Of a stretch of 64,000 bases of DNA, positions 40,290 through 47,653 are shown piece by piece. Position numbers and translations under genes: made by a program. Positions within the stretch are counted from its first letter, which is position 1. The number at the start of each line of letters is the position of its first letter. A model generated the notes under the pieces. The model was not told where the DNA came from, searched no databases, and worked only from the letters and a program-made list of their open reading frames with translations. This DNA is from Nonomuraea rhodomycinica (GTDB taxonomy: Bacteria; Actinomycetota; Actinomycetes; Streptosporangiales; Streptosporangiaceae). Location of the stretch: assembly GCF_013363995.1 (NCBI RefSeq), contig NZ_JABWGO010000004.1, forward strand, positions 372,001 to 436,000. Direction: 5' to 3'.

Positions 40290-41870
40290 TTGCGCCGTCG
40301 TCTCGCAGCGGCCGCCGCCCTGCTGCTGTCCGTCGCCGCGTGCTCGGCCCCGGCCCCCGATCCGGGCGCGGTGGAGGTCCGGCAGACGCCGCGCGGCGAG
40401 TCGGCGTTCGTCCACGTGCAGAACCTGGACGTGATCACCGAGTGGGACCCCGCGAGCTCCTACTCCAACGAGATCATCGCCTTCCAGAACGTCTACGAGA
40501 CGCTCACGATGTGGAACCCGGTGACCGCCAAGGCCGCCCCCCGCCTGGCCACCTCCTGGGTCTCCTCCGTGGACGGCCGGACGTGGACGTTCAAGCTGCG
40601 GCCCGGCGTGACCTTCCACACCGGCCGGCCCCTCGACGCGGCGGCCGTCAAGGCGTCCGTCGAGCGGACCATGAAGGTCGGCGAGGGCGCCTCCTACATC
40701 TGGGACGCCGTCCAGAGCATCAAGGCCGACGACGCGCTGACCGTCACCTTCACCCTCAAGTACCCCGCGCCGCTCGACCTCGTCGCCTCCTCCGGCTACG
40801 CCGCCTACGTCTACGACACCAAGGCCGCGCCCGACCTGCGCGCCTGGCTGCGCACGGGCAAGGACGCCGGGTCCGGCCCGTACATGATCAAGTCGTGGCA
40901 GAAGGGCAAGGAGGACGAGCTCACGCTCACCGCGTACGACGGCTACTGGGGCGGCTGGACGGGCCCGCACTACCGCACGGTCAAGTACCGCGTCGTGCCC
41001 GACCTCGACCGGGCCTGGCGGATGCTGCTGCGCGGCGAGGCCAGCTTCGTCGAGCGGCTCGACCCCCGCCTGTACGCCCGCGCCAGGACGACGCCCGGCG
41101 TGCGCACCTCGCGCAGCCCGTCGTTCCAGACGATGATGATGCTCTTCAACACCGCCGGCGGCCCGACCGCCGACGTGCGCGTGCGGCGCGCCCTGCAGAA
41201 GGCCGTCGACTACCAGGGCATCATCAAGGCGCTCAGGGGCGCCGGCTCACCCGCCAGCGGCATCGTCCCCGAGGGGCTGCCCGGTCACGTCCCCGGCCGC
41301 GAGCCCCGCCAGGACCTGCCCGGCGCGACCGAGCTGCTGCGCCAGGCCGGGTACGGCCCCGGCGGCCGGCCGCTGCGGCTCACGCTGACCTACGCCGAGG
41401 GCGACGCCGACGAGAAGCTCCTCGCCACCCGGCTCGCCGCCACGCTCAAGCCGCTCAACGTGACCCTCGACGCCAGGGCCATGCAGTGGAACGCCCAGTG
41501 GGACCTCGGCAAGCGGCGCGGCCAGGACATCTTCGTCATGTACTGGTGGCCCGACTACGCCGACGGCTACTCGTGGTTCGGCAACGTCTTCCACAGCCAG
41601 AACCCCACCGTCTTCAACCTCACCTACCTGCACGACAAGGAGACCGACGAGCTGCTCGACACGCTGCCGCGGCTGACCGTCACCGACAAGGCGGGCGCCG
41701 GGCGCGCCTTCCGGCAGGCGACCGCGCGCGTCCTCGACCGGCACGCCGCCGCCGCGCTGCCCTGGGTGGTCACCTACCAGCGCGCCTACCTCGGCGGCAT
41801 CCAGGGCTACGACGACAACCCCGCCTACCCGGACGTGGCCTTCGTCCACGACCTGCGGCCCGCGAGCTGA
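40290..41870 (+). CDS. orphan ABC substrate-binding lipoprotein (family 5), paralogue of 30785
   Basis: 526 residues from TTG 40290 with GGGAG upstream; the nearby ATG 40284 is out of frame. Lipobox VAAC with Cys18. Long stretches are nearly the same as the protein at 30785 (DPASSYSNEIIA, DLVASSGYAAY, NAQWDLGK, GQDIFVMYW), so it is a duplicate of the transporter's binding protein. No permease or ATPase genes adjoin it. It may feed the transporter at 32426-35905 with a second ligand, or sense ligand beside the divergent kinase. Confidence 0.93.
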   Translation: MRRRLAAAAALLLSVAACSAPAPDPGAVEVRQTPRGESAFVHVQNLDVITEWDPASSYSNEIIAFQNVYETLTMWNPVTAKAAPRLATSWVSSVDGRTWTFKLRPGVTFHTGRPLDAAAVKASVERTMKVGEGASYIWDAVQSIKADDALTVTFTLKYPAPLDLVASSGYAAYVYDTKAAPDLRAWLRTGKDAGSGPYMIKSWQKGKEDELTLTAYDGYWGGWTGPHYRTVKYRVVPDLDRAWRMLLRGEASFVERLDPRLYARARTTPGVRTSRSPSFQTMMMLFNTAGGPTADVRVRRALQKAVDYQGIIKALRGAGSPASGIVPEGLPGHVPGREPRQDLPGATELLRQAGYGPGGRPLRLTLTYAEGDADEKLLATRLAATLKPLNVTLDARAMQWNAQWDLGKRRGQDIFVMYWWPDYADGYSWFGNVFHSQNPTVFNLTYLHDKETDELLDTLPRLTVTDKAGAGRAFRQATARVLDRHAAAALPWVVTYQRAYLGGIQGYDDNPAYPDVAFVHDLRPAS

Positions 41871-41874
41871 CCGC

Positions 41875-42027
41875 CTACGTCCTGGCCGTCTCGACGCGCT
41901 CGCGCAGTCGCTGCCTGATCTCCTCCGGGGTGTAGGCGCGGCGGCGCCGCTCCGCCCGCGCGATCGCCACGCCCGTGGCCGCGACGCCCGCGACCCCGGC
42001 CAGCCCGAGTATCTTCCACCAGCGCAT
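41875..42027 (-). CDS. 50-residue single-pass membrane protein
   Basis: Translated by eye from ATG 42027 to TAG 41875. MRWWKILGLAGVAGVAATGV forms one membrane helix; AIARAERRRRAYTPEEIRQR and a short acidic-basic helix form a cytoplasmic tail. The tail motif RRAYTPEEIR...LRERV looks selected rather than random. Divergent from the peptidase-like gene at 42045 with overlapping -10 boxes, ATG and GTG only 17 bases apart. Function unknown; I believe similar short proteins occur widely in actinomycetes. Confidence 0.65.
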   Translation of the reverse strand: MRWWKILGLAGVAGVAATGVAIARAERRRRAYTPEEIRQRLRERVETART

Positions 42028-42032
42028 GTGCC

Positions 42033-42039
42033 TAGGCTA
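42033..42039. promoter_or_regulatory. overlapping bidirectional -10 element
   Basis: TAGGCTA gives TAGGCT forward (42033-42038), six bases before GTG 42045, and TAGCCT reverse (42039-42034), six bases before ATG 42027. The hexamers share five base pairs, so one symmetric box may serve two leaderless genes. Confidence 0.6.
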
Positions 42040-42044
42040 GCGAT

Positions 42045-42713
42045 GTGCTGACTCTCGACGAGGCCGTCGACCTCACCCGGACCGGCGATCTGTGGGTCTT
42101 CCGCGGCCGGTCGGTGCCCGACCGGGCCATCCAGACCATGACCAACAGCCCCGTCAACCACGTCGGCATGGCGATCGTCGTGGAGGACATGCCGCCGATG
42201 ATGTGGCACGCCGAGCTCGGCCGGTCGCTGCCCGACCTGTGGTCGGGCGTCCACCAGCGCGGGGTGCAGCTCCACGACCTGCGCGACGCCGTCACGGTCT
42301 GGGCGGACAAGTACGGTCAGCGGGCCTGGCTGCGCCAGCTCGAACCGGAGGCGACCCCCGAGATGGAGGACGCGGCGCTGCGCGTGGTCGCCCGGCTGGA
42401 CGGCACGCCGTTCCCCAGCACCGCCCGGCTCGCCGCCCGCTGGGCCCGCGGCCGCGTCCACGGCCTGCCCGCTCTGCGGGCCCTGCCCCGCTTGTTCCGG
42501 GAGCGGGCCGGCGGGGAGCGGGGGCTGGAGAGCGCGTACTGCGCCGAGGTGGTGGCGGTGACGTACGAGGAGATGGGGCTGCTGCCGGGCGGCAGGCGGC
42601 CGAACTGGTACGACCCGGGCAGGTTCTGGAGCGGCGACGACCTCGGCCTGCTCGGCGGGCACCGGCTCGGCAAGGAGATCACGATCGGCGTCGAGCGCTC
42701 ACGCGCGACCTGA
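42045..42713 (+). CDS. permuted NlpC/P60 (YiiX-like) papain-fold protein
   Basis: 222 residues from GTG 42045. In the permuted papain-like fold the histidine comes first and the cysteine later: here His39 in NHVGMAIVV and Cys166 in ESAYCAEVVAVTYEEMGLL. No signal peptide or membrane segment is evident. Such proteins are predicted amidases, peptidases or lipid acyltransferases. Leaderless start six bases after TAGGCT. The divergent 50-residue membrane protein may be its partner. Confidence 0.8.
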   Translation: MLTLDEAVDLTRTGDLWVFRGRSVPDRAIQTMTNSPVNHVGMAIVVEDMPPMMWHAELGRSLPDLWSGVHQRGVQLHDLRDAVTVWADKYGQRAWLRQLEPEATPEMEDAALRVVARLDGTPFPSTARLAARWARGRVHGLPALRALPRLFRERAGGERGLESAYCAEVVAVTYEEMGLLPGGRRPNWYDPGRFWSGDDLGLLGGHRLGKEITIGVERSRAT

Positions 42714-42762
42714 CCGGTGGCGGTCTCACCGTCTTCGTGACGCCCTGACCGGGACGGCGGTC

Positions 42763-43782
42763 TCACCGTCTTCGTGACGCCCTGACCGCGACGGCCGCGA
42801 CGCAGAGGGCGGACGCGGCGAGACCGACGATGCGCGCGAGCCGGACGGCGGGTCGCACGTCACCCACCCCCGGCTTGCGGCCGTCGCCCATGGTCGGGCG
42901 GTGCTCGGTCCGGCCGCCGTAGACGTTGGCGCCGCCCAGCGTGACGCCGAGCGCCCCGGCGAACGCCGCCTCGCACCGTCCCGCGTTCGGGCTCGGATGC
43001 CGATGCCCGTCACGTACCAGGACGGCCAGCGCCCGCCGCGGGGCGGGGGCGGCGAGCACGGTCAGCAGCCCCGTGATCCGCGCCGGGACGTAGTTGGCCA
43101 CGTCGTCGAGCCGCGCCGCCGCCCACCCGAACCGCTCGTAGCGCGGCGACCGGTGCCCCACCATCGCGTCCAGCGTGTTGACCACCCGGTAGGCCAGCAG
43201 CCCCGGCACGCCGGCCACCGCGCCCCAGAAGAGCGGGGCGACGACGGCGTCGGAGGTGTTCTCGGCCAGCGACTCCACCGTGGCGCGGGCCAGCTCGGGG
43301 GCCTCCAGGCTCGACGGGTCGCGCCCGCACAGGTGCGGCAGGCGCTCGCGGGCACGTTCCAGGTCGCCGTCCTCCAGCGCCTCGGCCATGAGCTCGCCCT
43401 CGCGGGCCAGCGTCGTCCCGCCGAGCACGGCCCAGGTGGCCACGGCCGTCAGGGCGGCGCGGGCCGCCGGATGAGACACCCGCTCGGCCGCCACGCCGAG
43501 CGCGACGGCGCCGCTGACGCACACGGCGACGTGGACGACGCCGTTCACGCGCGCGTCACGGTACAGGCGCCGCTCCAGCGCGGCGGCGGCCCGCCCGAAC
43601 AGCGCGACGGGATGCCCGGCCCGCGGGTCGCCGACCGCGGCGTCGAGCAGCAGCCCGGCCACGACCCCGGCGACCCTCGGCCCGTCGCCGCACCAGAGCG
43701 GCCCGTCGCTGTACCGGAGCGGCCCGTCGCCGCACCGGAGCGGCCCGTCGTCACACCAGATGGGCACGGAGGGAGTCCTCAT
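42763..43782 (-). CDS. cobD: adenosylcobinamide-phosphate synthase (CobD/CbiB)
   Basis: 339 residues if begun at ATG 43782. The family region starts near residue 41 (VAGLLLDAAVGDPRAGHPVALFGR) and includes ESLAENTSDAVVAPLFWGAVAG and ANYVPARITGLL, diagnostic of the membrane enzyme that attaches aminopropanol phosphate to cobyric acid in vitamin B12 synthesis. The first 35 residues are a 7-residue repeat (CGDGPLR-like) coded by a 21-bp tandem repeat, so the true start may be GTG 43662. No other cobalamin gene is in the window. The 5' end overlaps the phosphotransferase gene. Confidence 0.9.
   Translation of the reverse strand: MRTPSVPIWCDDGPLRCGDGPLRYSDGPLWCGDGPRVAGVVAGLLLDAAVGDPRAGHPVALFGRAAAALERRLYRDARVNGVVHVAVCVSGAVALGVAAERVSHPAARAALTAVATWAVLGGTTLAREGELMAEALEDGDLERARERLPHLCGRDPSSLEAPELARATVESLAENTSDAVVAPLFWGAVAGVPGLLAYRVVNTLDAMVGHRSPRYERFGWAAARLDDVANYVPARITGLLTVLAAPAPRRALAVLVRDGHRHPSPNAGRCEAAFAGALGVTLGGANVYGGRTEHRPTMGDGRKPGVGDVRPAVRLARIVGLAASALCVAAVAVRASRRR
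43678..43761. repeat. four 21-bp tandem repeats at the cobD 5' end
   Basis: Copies begin at 43678, 43699, 43720 and 43741, each starting CGGCCCGTCG. They either code a seven-residue repeat in an extended CobD N-terminus or form the spacer before GTG 43662. The last copy reaches into the end of the phosphotransferase gene. Confidence 0.8.
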
Positions 43783-44533
43783 GAGAGTCGAGCCAGGCCG
43801 CCGCCCGGCGGATGCGCTGCCCGGCCCCGCCGGCCCACATGCGCGCCCAGCCGCCGCCGGTGGCCGCGCGCGCCCGCATCACCTCGTACGAACGGTGGAA
43901 ACGCAGCCGGGCGAGGTCCAGCAGCCGGCGCCGGTCGCGGGAGGCCAGGCCGTACGCGTCGCAGAACAGCCGCAGCCGCGCGCCCACGTCGAGCCCGCGC
44001 AGGAGCACGGGACAGTCCACCGGATCGGCGATGGGCGCCCAGTGGCGGAGCGTGGTGACCACGTCGAACAGCCGTGTCGTCGGCCGCGCCAGGTCGAAGT
44101 CGATGAAGGCCCGCGGGGACCCGTCGCGGAAGACCACGTTGTCCGGGGTCGCGTCGCAGTGCCCGACGATCTCCGGCTCCAAGTCGTCGTTCGACCCCGC
44201 CTGCCAGCCCCGCGTGCCCAGCGGGAACCCGGCGGTGGCGTCGTGCAGCTCCCGCAACAACCCGGCCACCTCGACGAGCGCCCCGTCGGAGGCGGTCACG
44301 GCGTTCAGCCCCGTCGTGCCCGGGACGTAGGTGAGGATCTCCCGCCCCAGCTCGTCCATGCCCACCACCCGCGGCGCCCCGTCGAATCCGGCGACCTCAA
44401 GATGGCGCAGCAGGGAGTGGACGGCGGGGGTGAACGATCCGGCGGGCCTGCGCACGGTCTCCCCGACGCGCACCACCCCGTCGGTCACGTCCCCGCCCTG
44501 CAAGGGGATCTCGTGCAGGAGCGTCGCGACCAT
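43751..44533 (-). CDS. aminoglycoside phosphotransferase-family kinase
   Basis: 260 residues from ATG 44533. The Brenner motif is IVGHCDATPDNVVF (the catalytic Asp in HCD) and the metal-binding motif is AFIDFDLARPTTRLFDV. The family phosphorylates small molecules such as aminoglycosides, choline or sugars. The N-terminal lobe is short, and the canonical nucleotide lysine region is replaced by a compact strand set, as in the RpoD-style small APH proteins of actinomycetes. TAAGCT eight bases before the start suggests a leaderless mRNA. Overlaps the next gene (cobD) if that starts at 43782. Real substrate unknown. Confidence 0.85.
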   Translation of the reverse strand: MVATLLHEIPLQGGDVTDGVVRVGETVRRPAGSFTPAVHSLLRHLEVAGFDGAPRVVGMDELGREILTYVPGTTGLNAVTASDGALVEVAGLLRELHDATAGFPLGTRGWQAGSNDDLEPEIVGHCDATPDNVVFRDGSPRAFIDFDLARPTTRLFDVVTTLRHWAPIADPVDCPVLLRGLDVGARLRLFCDAYGLASRDRRRLLDLARLRFHRSYEVMRARAATGGGWARMWAGGAGQRIRRAAAWLDSHEDSLRAHLV

Positions 44534-44541
44534 GCCACGAC

Positions 44542-44547
44542 AGCTTA
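44542..44547 (-). promoter_or_regulatory. -10 box of a presumed leaderless transcript (phosphotransferase gene)
   Basis: TAAGCT on the reverse strand ends eight bases before ATG 44533; no Shine-Dalgarno sequence is visible. Confidence 0.35.
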
Positions 44548-44675
44548 GACCCATATGTACGGCCCTCGCCCGCCATTTCGGACGGCAACATCTCCGGGGA
44601 TCGTCAGGTTGGGCGGACGAACACGGGGAAAACGTGTGCATGACAGGTCCCCGGATCATGCACAATAAGGCGGGA

Positions 44676-44749
44676 GCGCCCTTAGCTCAGCTGGATAGAG
44701 CACCGGACTTCTAATCCGACGGTCGCAGGTTCGAATCCTGCAGGGCGCG
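44676..44749 (+). tRNA. tRNA-Arg(TCT)
   Basis: The acceptor stem GCGCCCT (44676-44682) pairs with AGGGCGC (44742-44748). The D-arm GCTCAGCTGGATAGAGC, the anticodon loop CTTCTAA with anticodon TCT, and the T-arm GCAGGTTCGAATCCTGC are all standard. The 3' CCA is not encoded. The first pair of the anticodon stem is a C-A mismatch, otherwise all stems are intact. It closely resembles E. coli argU. Confidence 0.95.
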
Positions 44750-44754
44750 CAACC

Positions 44755-44787
44755 AAGACCAGGCAATCTGTGGGTTGACCTGGTCTT
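44755..44787 (+). terminator. inverted repeat just after the tRNA gene
   Basis: AAGACCAGG (44755-44763) pairs perfectly with CCTGGTCTT (44779-44787) around a 15-base loop, six bases past the tRNA. No T-run follows. It is either the tRNA terminator or the arm-type pattern of an old attachment site. Confidence 0.45.
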
Positions 44788-45095
44788 CTGCGTGATCGGT
44801 GGTCTTGGCTCGTAGGCGGGGTGAGGCGGCCGAAAGCAGCCATGTGCCACTGGTCGCGGAACGTACGCGGAATGCTCTCAGGCCAGTTTTCCCAGGTCAG
44901 CATGGTGGTTCCGAGCCCTGGAACGGCGACAGGACCCCGAGCTGTCCCGAGGTCCTGTCGTGAAGGTGTGGTCACGTTGTGGCACGCCCGCGTTGAGCCG
45001 GAGCGAGGTCCCTGCTCCTCCGTTCACCGTCACCGTGGTGGCAGGTCTTCAGGTCGGCGTGTCGTGCGTGTACCTGACCTCTGTGGTCGGTACTC
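44788..45095. other. gene-free stretch between tRNA and fucosidase gene
   Basis: No credible gene. Less biased third-position use than elsewhere. Reverse-strand 44821-44920 could code a short protein-like string (LTWENWPESIPRTFRD), but it has no start signal and runs into the tRNA. CAGGACC-CCGAGCTGTCCCGA-GGTCCTG near 44930-44960 forms a hairpin. The 3' part has scattered short repeats only. It could be a worn junction of a genomic island. Confidence 0.4.
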
Positions 45096-46349
45096 CTAGT
45101 CGCGGCCGCTGCCGCGGTAGAGGTCGAGCTCGCCGTCGAGTTCCAGTGCGATCACCGTGGCGTGCGGGTCGATCGCGTGGGCGGGTGGCGCGTCGATCCA
45201 CAGGATGCCGGGCACCCCGTTGAGCTCTCCGGTGATCGTGTGCCCGAGCTCGGCGTCGGCGCCCACGACCCTGGCGCGCAGGACGGTGTTGCGCAGCCCG
45301 CGTACCGCCACCGTGTCGCGGGGTGGGTCGAAGCAGGTCAGGTACAGGGTTCTGCGGTCGGCGGACAGGGTGCTCGGGCCGTAGTGGTGGCCCGCCGGCA
45401 GTCCGGCGGTCGTGCCGTACACCGCCTCCGCGTGTCGTTCGATCCAGGCGCCGAGGCCCTTCAGGCGGTCGGCCTGTTCGGGGAGGATGCGGCCGTCGGC
45501 GGTGGGACCGACGTCGAGCAGGAGGTTGCCGCCCGCGCCGATGGTCTCGGTGAAGTAGCGGACGAGGTGGCCCACCGGCTTGTGGTTGGTGTCGTGGGGG
45601 CGGTAACCCCAGCTGTCGTTGATGGTGAGGCACAGCTCCCACGGGCCGTCGGGTGGCGTGATGGGGACGCCCTGTTCCGGTGTCGCGTAGTCGCCGCGTG
45701 AGAGCATGCGCGCGTTGAGCACGGCCTGCGGTCGTACGGCGAGGATGCGGTCGGCGAGGGCGTCGATGCCCCACTGCTCCTCCGAGCGTTCCCACTCACC
45801 GTCGAACCACAGCAGGTCGGGCCGGTACCGCTCGACGAGCTCGTCGACCTGGCCGTCGCGGTAGGCCAGGTAGCGGGCCCACGCGACCGGGTCCTCCTGC
45901 CCCTCCGGGGGAGTCACGTAGGGGCTCGGGTGAGCCTGCGGGCCGCGGACGGTGGGGTAGTCGGGGTGGTTCCAGTCCGAGTGCGAGTAGTACAGGCCGA
46001 CCTTCAGCCCGCGCTCGCGCAGCGCGTCCGCGAAGGGGCCGACCAGGTCGCGTCCCGCTGGGGAGGCTGTGACGTTCAGCTCGCCGTACGCGCTGTCCCA
46101 CAGGGCGAAGCCGTCGTGGTGCCGGGTGGTGAGCACGGCGTACCGGGCTCCGGCCTGCGCGAACAGCTCCGCCCATGCCGCGGGGTCGTAAGCCTCCGCG
46201 GTGAATCCGTCGAGCTGGGCCAGGTAGTCCTCGCGGGAGATGTCGCCGTAGTAGAACGACCAGGACTCGGCCACTCCCTCGACGGCGTAGAGGCCGTAGT
46301 GGACGAAGATGCCGAGCTTGGCGTCGGGAAACCAGGGCTGCATGGGCAC
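45096..46349 (-). CDS. alpha-L-fucosidase, glycoside hydrolase family 29
   Basis: 417 residues from GTG 46349 with GAAGGA upstream. QPWFPDAKLGIFVHYGLYAV and YAVLTTRHHDGFALWDS are GH29 signatures, and DLLWFDGEW carries the nucleophile Asp183. A C-terminal beta-sandwich follows. No signal peptide, so it acts in the cytoplasm on imported fucosylated oligosaccharides, releasing L-fucose with retention. It lies 21 bases after the ROK regulator gene on the same strand and divergent from the sugar transporter, which probably imports its substrate. Confidence 0.92.
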   Translation of the reverse strand: MPMQPWFPDAKLGIFVHYGLYAVEGVAESWSFYYGDISREDYLAQLDGFTAEAYDPAAWAELFAQAGARYAVLTTRHHDGFALWDSAYGELNVTASPAGRDLVGPFADALRERGLKVGLYYSHSDWNHPDYPTVRGPQAHPSPYVTPPEGQEDPVAWARYLAYRDGQVDELVERYRPDLLWFDGEWERSEEQWGIDALADRILAVRPQAVLNARMLSRGDYATPEQGVPITPPDGPWELCLTINDSWGYRPHDTNHKPVGHLVRYFTETIGAGGNLLLDVGPTADGRILPEQADRLKGLGAWIERHAEAVYGTTAGLPAGHHYGPSTLSADRRTLYLTCFDPPRDTVAVRGLRNTVLRARVVGADAELGHTITGELNGVPGILWIDAPPAHAIDPHATVIALELDGELDLYRGSGRD

Positions 46350-46370
46350 GGGGGGATCCTTCTTCGGTTC

Positions 46371-47558
46371 TTACCAGGTCCAGGGGGGCGTCGAGGCGCT
46401 GGAGAGGGTCTTGCCCCCCAGGGCCGAGGCGTAGAGCTGTTCCATGACCGAGGTGGCGGCCAGGCCGCCCGCGCCGGTGATCGACGCGCGGTCCTTCAAC
46501 GCGGAGGGGACGATCGGTGGCGCGGGCCGTACGGTGCACAGCCTCTCGACGTGGCGGCGCAGCGGGTCGAGGAAGGTGTCGCCCGCCTGGACGTTGCCGC
46601 CGCCGACGACGACGATCTCGGGGTCGACGGTGAGCACCAGCGCGGCGATGCCGATCGCGATGACCTCGGCGAACCGGTCGACGGCGGCCACGGCGAGCGG
46701 GTCGCCCGCGGTCGCGGCGTCGAACACGCCCTCCCTGCTGACCTTCCGGCCGTCGGTGAGCTCGACGTCGTGCAGGTACTGCTGGGCATGTTCCCAGCCC
46801 ATCTGCGGCAGCGCGCCGATCTCGCCGGCGGCGCCGTTCGCGCCGCGTACGACGGCGTTGTTCAGTACGACCCCCGCCCCGGTGCGGTTGCCGCAGTGCA
46901 CGTAGACCATCGAAGCGGCCTCGGCGGCGCTGCCCTTCCACGCCTCGGCGAACGCGGCGAGGTTCGAGTCGTTCTCGACGGCGACGGGGCACTCGAAGGA
47001 GGAGGCGAAGGCGGCGCGTACGTTGAGCCCCTCCCAGACGTCGAGGCCGCGCGTGATGACGTCCTGGTAGACCACGCCGGGGATGGACACCCCCATCGCC
47101 CACACGTCGGCGCGCTCGCGCCCCTGCGCGTCCAGGAGCTGGTCGACCGCCTTGACGGCGTCGGCCAGGACGGCCGCGGGCGGGTCCGTGACGGAGACGG
47201 TGACCGAGCGGGCGGCCTGGACCTCGCCGTTCAGGTCGGCGAGCTCGACCCGGGTGGTGTGCTGGCCGATGTCGATGCCGGCGACGACGGCCGCGCCCGC
47301 GTTGAACCGGTAGCGGTTGGCCGGCCGCCCGGCTCCGGTGGGGGAGAGGGGCTCGACGCTGGTCACCCAGCCGAGGGCCACGAGGTCGCCCACCACCGTG
47401 TCGGCCGCGGTCTTCGACAGCCCCGCGACCTGGGCGATCGCCGGGATGGTGAGAGGCTCCGTGCGGATCGCCTCGATCACCGCCAGCGAATTGATCCGGC
47501 GCAGGCGCGACTGGCCTACTGGCTGGCGCAGGAGGCTCGCTTCACGTCCGATCAGCAC
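46371..47558 (-). CDS. ROK-family transcriptional regulator
   Basis: 395 residues from GTG 47558. The winged helix is at about residues 20-80 (RRINSLAVIEAIRTEPLTIPAIAQVAGLSKTAADTVVGDL). The ROK fold then follows (VVAGIDIGQHTTRVELADLNG; VYVHCGNRTGAGVVLNN). The zinc-binding CXCGXXGC motif of ROK kinases is absent, so it senses sugar but is unlikely to phosphorylate it. Likely represses the divergent transport operon by binding the AT-rich palindrome at 47594 and may also control the fucosidase gene behind it. Confidence 0.92.
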   Translation of the reverse strand: MLIGREASLLRQPVGQSRLRRINSLAVIEAIRTEPLTIPAIAQVAGLSKTAADTVVGDLVALGWVTSVEPLSPTGAGRPANRYRFNAGAAVVAGIDIGQHTTRVELADLNGEVQAARSVTVSVTDPPAAVLADAVKAVDQLLDAQGRERADVWAMGVSIPGVVYQDVITRGLDVWEGLNVRAAFASSFECPVAVENDSNLAAFAEAWKGSAAEAASMVYVHCGNRTGAGVVLNNAVVRGANGAAGEIGALPQMGWEHAQQYLHDVELTDGRKVSREGVFDAATAGDPLAVAAVDRFAEVIAIGIAALVLTVDPEIVVVGGGNVQAGDTFLDPLRRHVERLCTVRPAPPIVPSALKDRASITGAGGLAATSVMEQLYASALGGKTLSSASTPPWTW

Positions 47559-47593
47559 TCACGTGGCCCTTTCGTTTCCTGGGACGTCTTCCA

Positions 47594-47618
47594 TTAAAAC
47601 ACAAAGTGTATTTATTAT
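47594..47618 (+). promoter_or_regulatory. ROK operator overlapping the sugar operon promoter
   Basis: TTAAAACAC (47594-47602), AAA, GTGTATTTA (47606-47614) is a near-palindrome, strikingly AT-rich for this genome. TATTAT at 47613-47618 is a -10 box that overlaps its right arm. Transcription would start near 47625, before AGAAGGGA and ATG 47654. Confidence 0.65.
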
Positions 47619-47653
47619 TGCCAACCGTGCCCCCCAGCAAGAAGGGACCATCC

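Noticed and set aside
43751..44665. Longer start for the phosphotransferase at 44665
   Set aside because: The extra 44 residues are low-quality and would run over the presumed -10 box and towards the tRNA; ATG 44533 begins the conserved part.
44682..44975. Reverse-strand open frame ending in FEPATVGLEVRCSIQLS
   Set aside because: Its C-terminal part is the antisense translation of tRNA-Arg; this peptide is a well-known false annotation.
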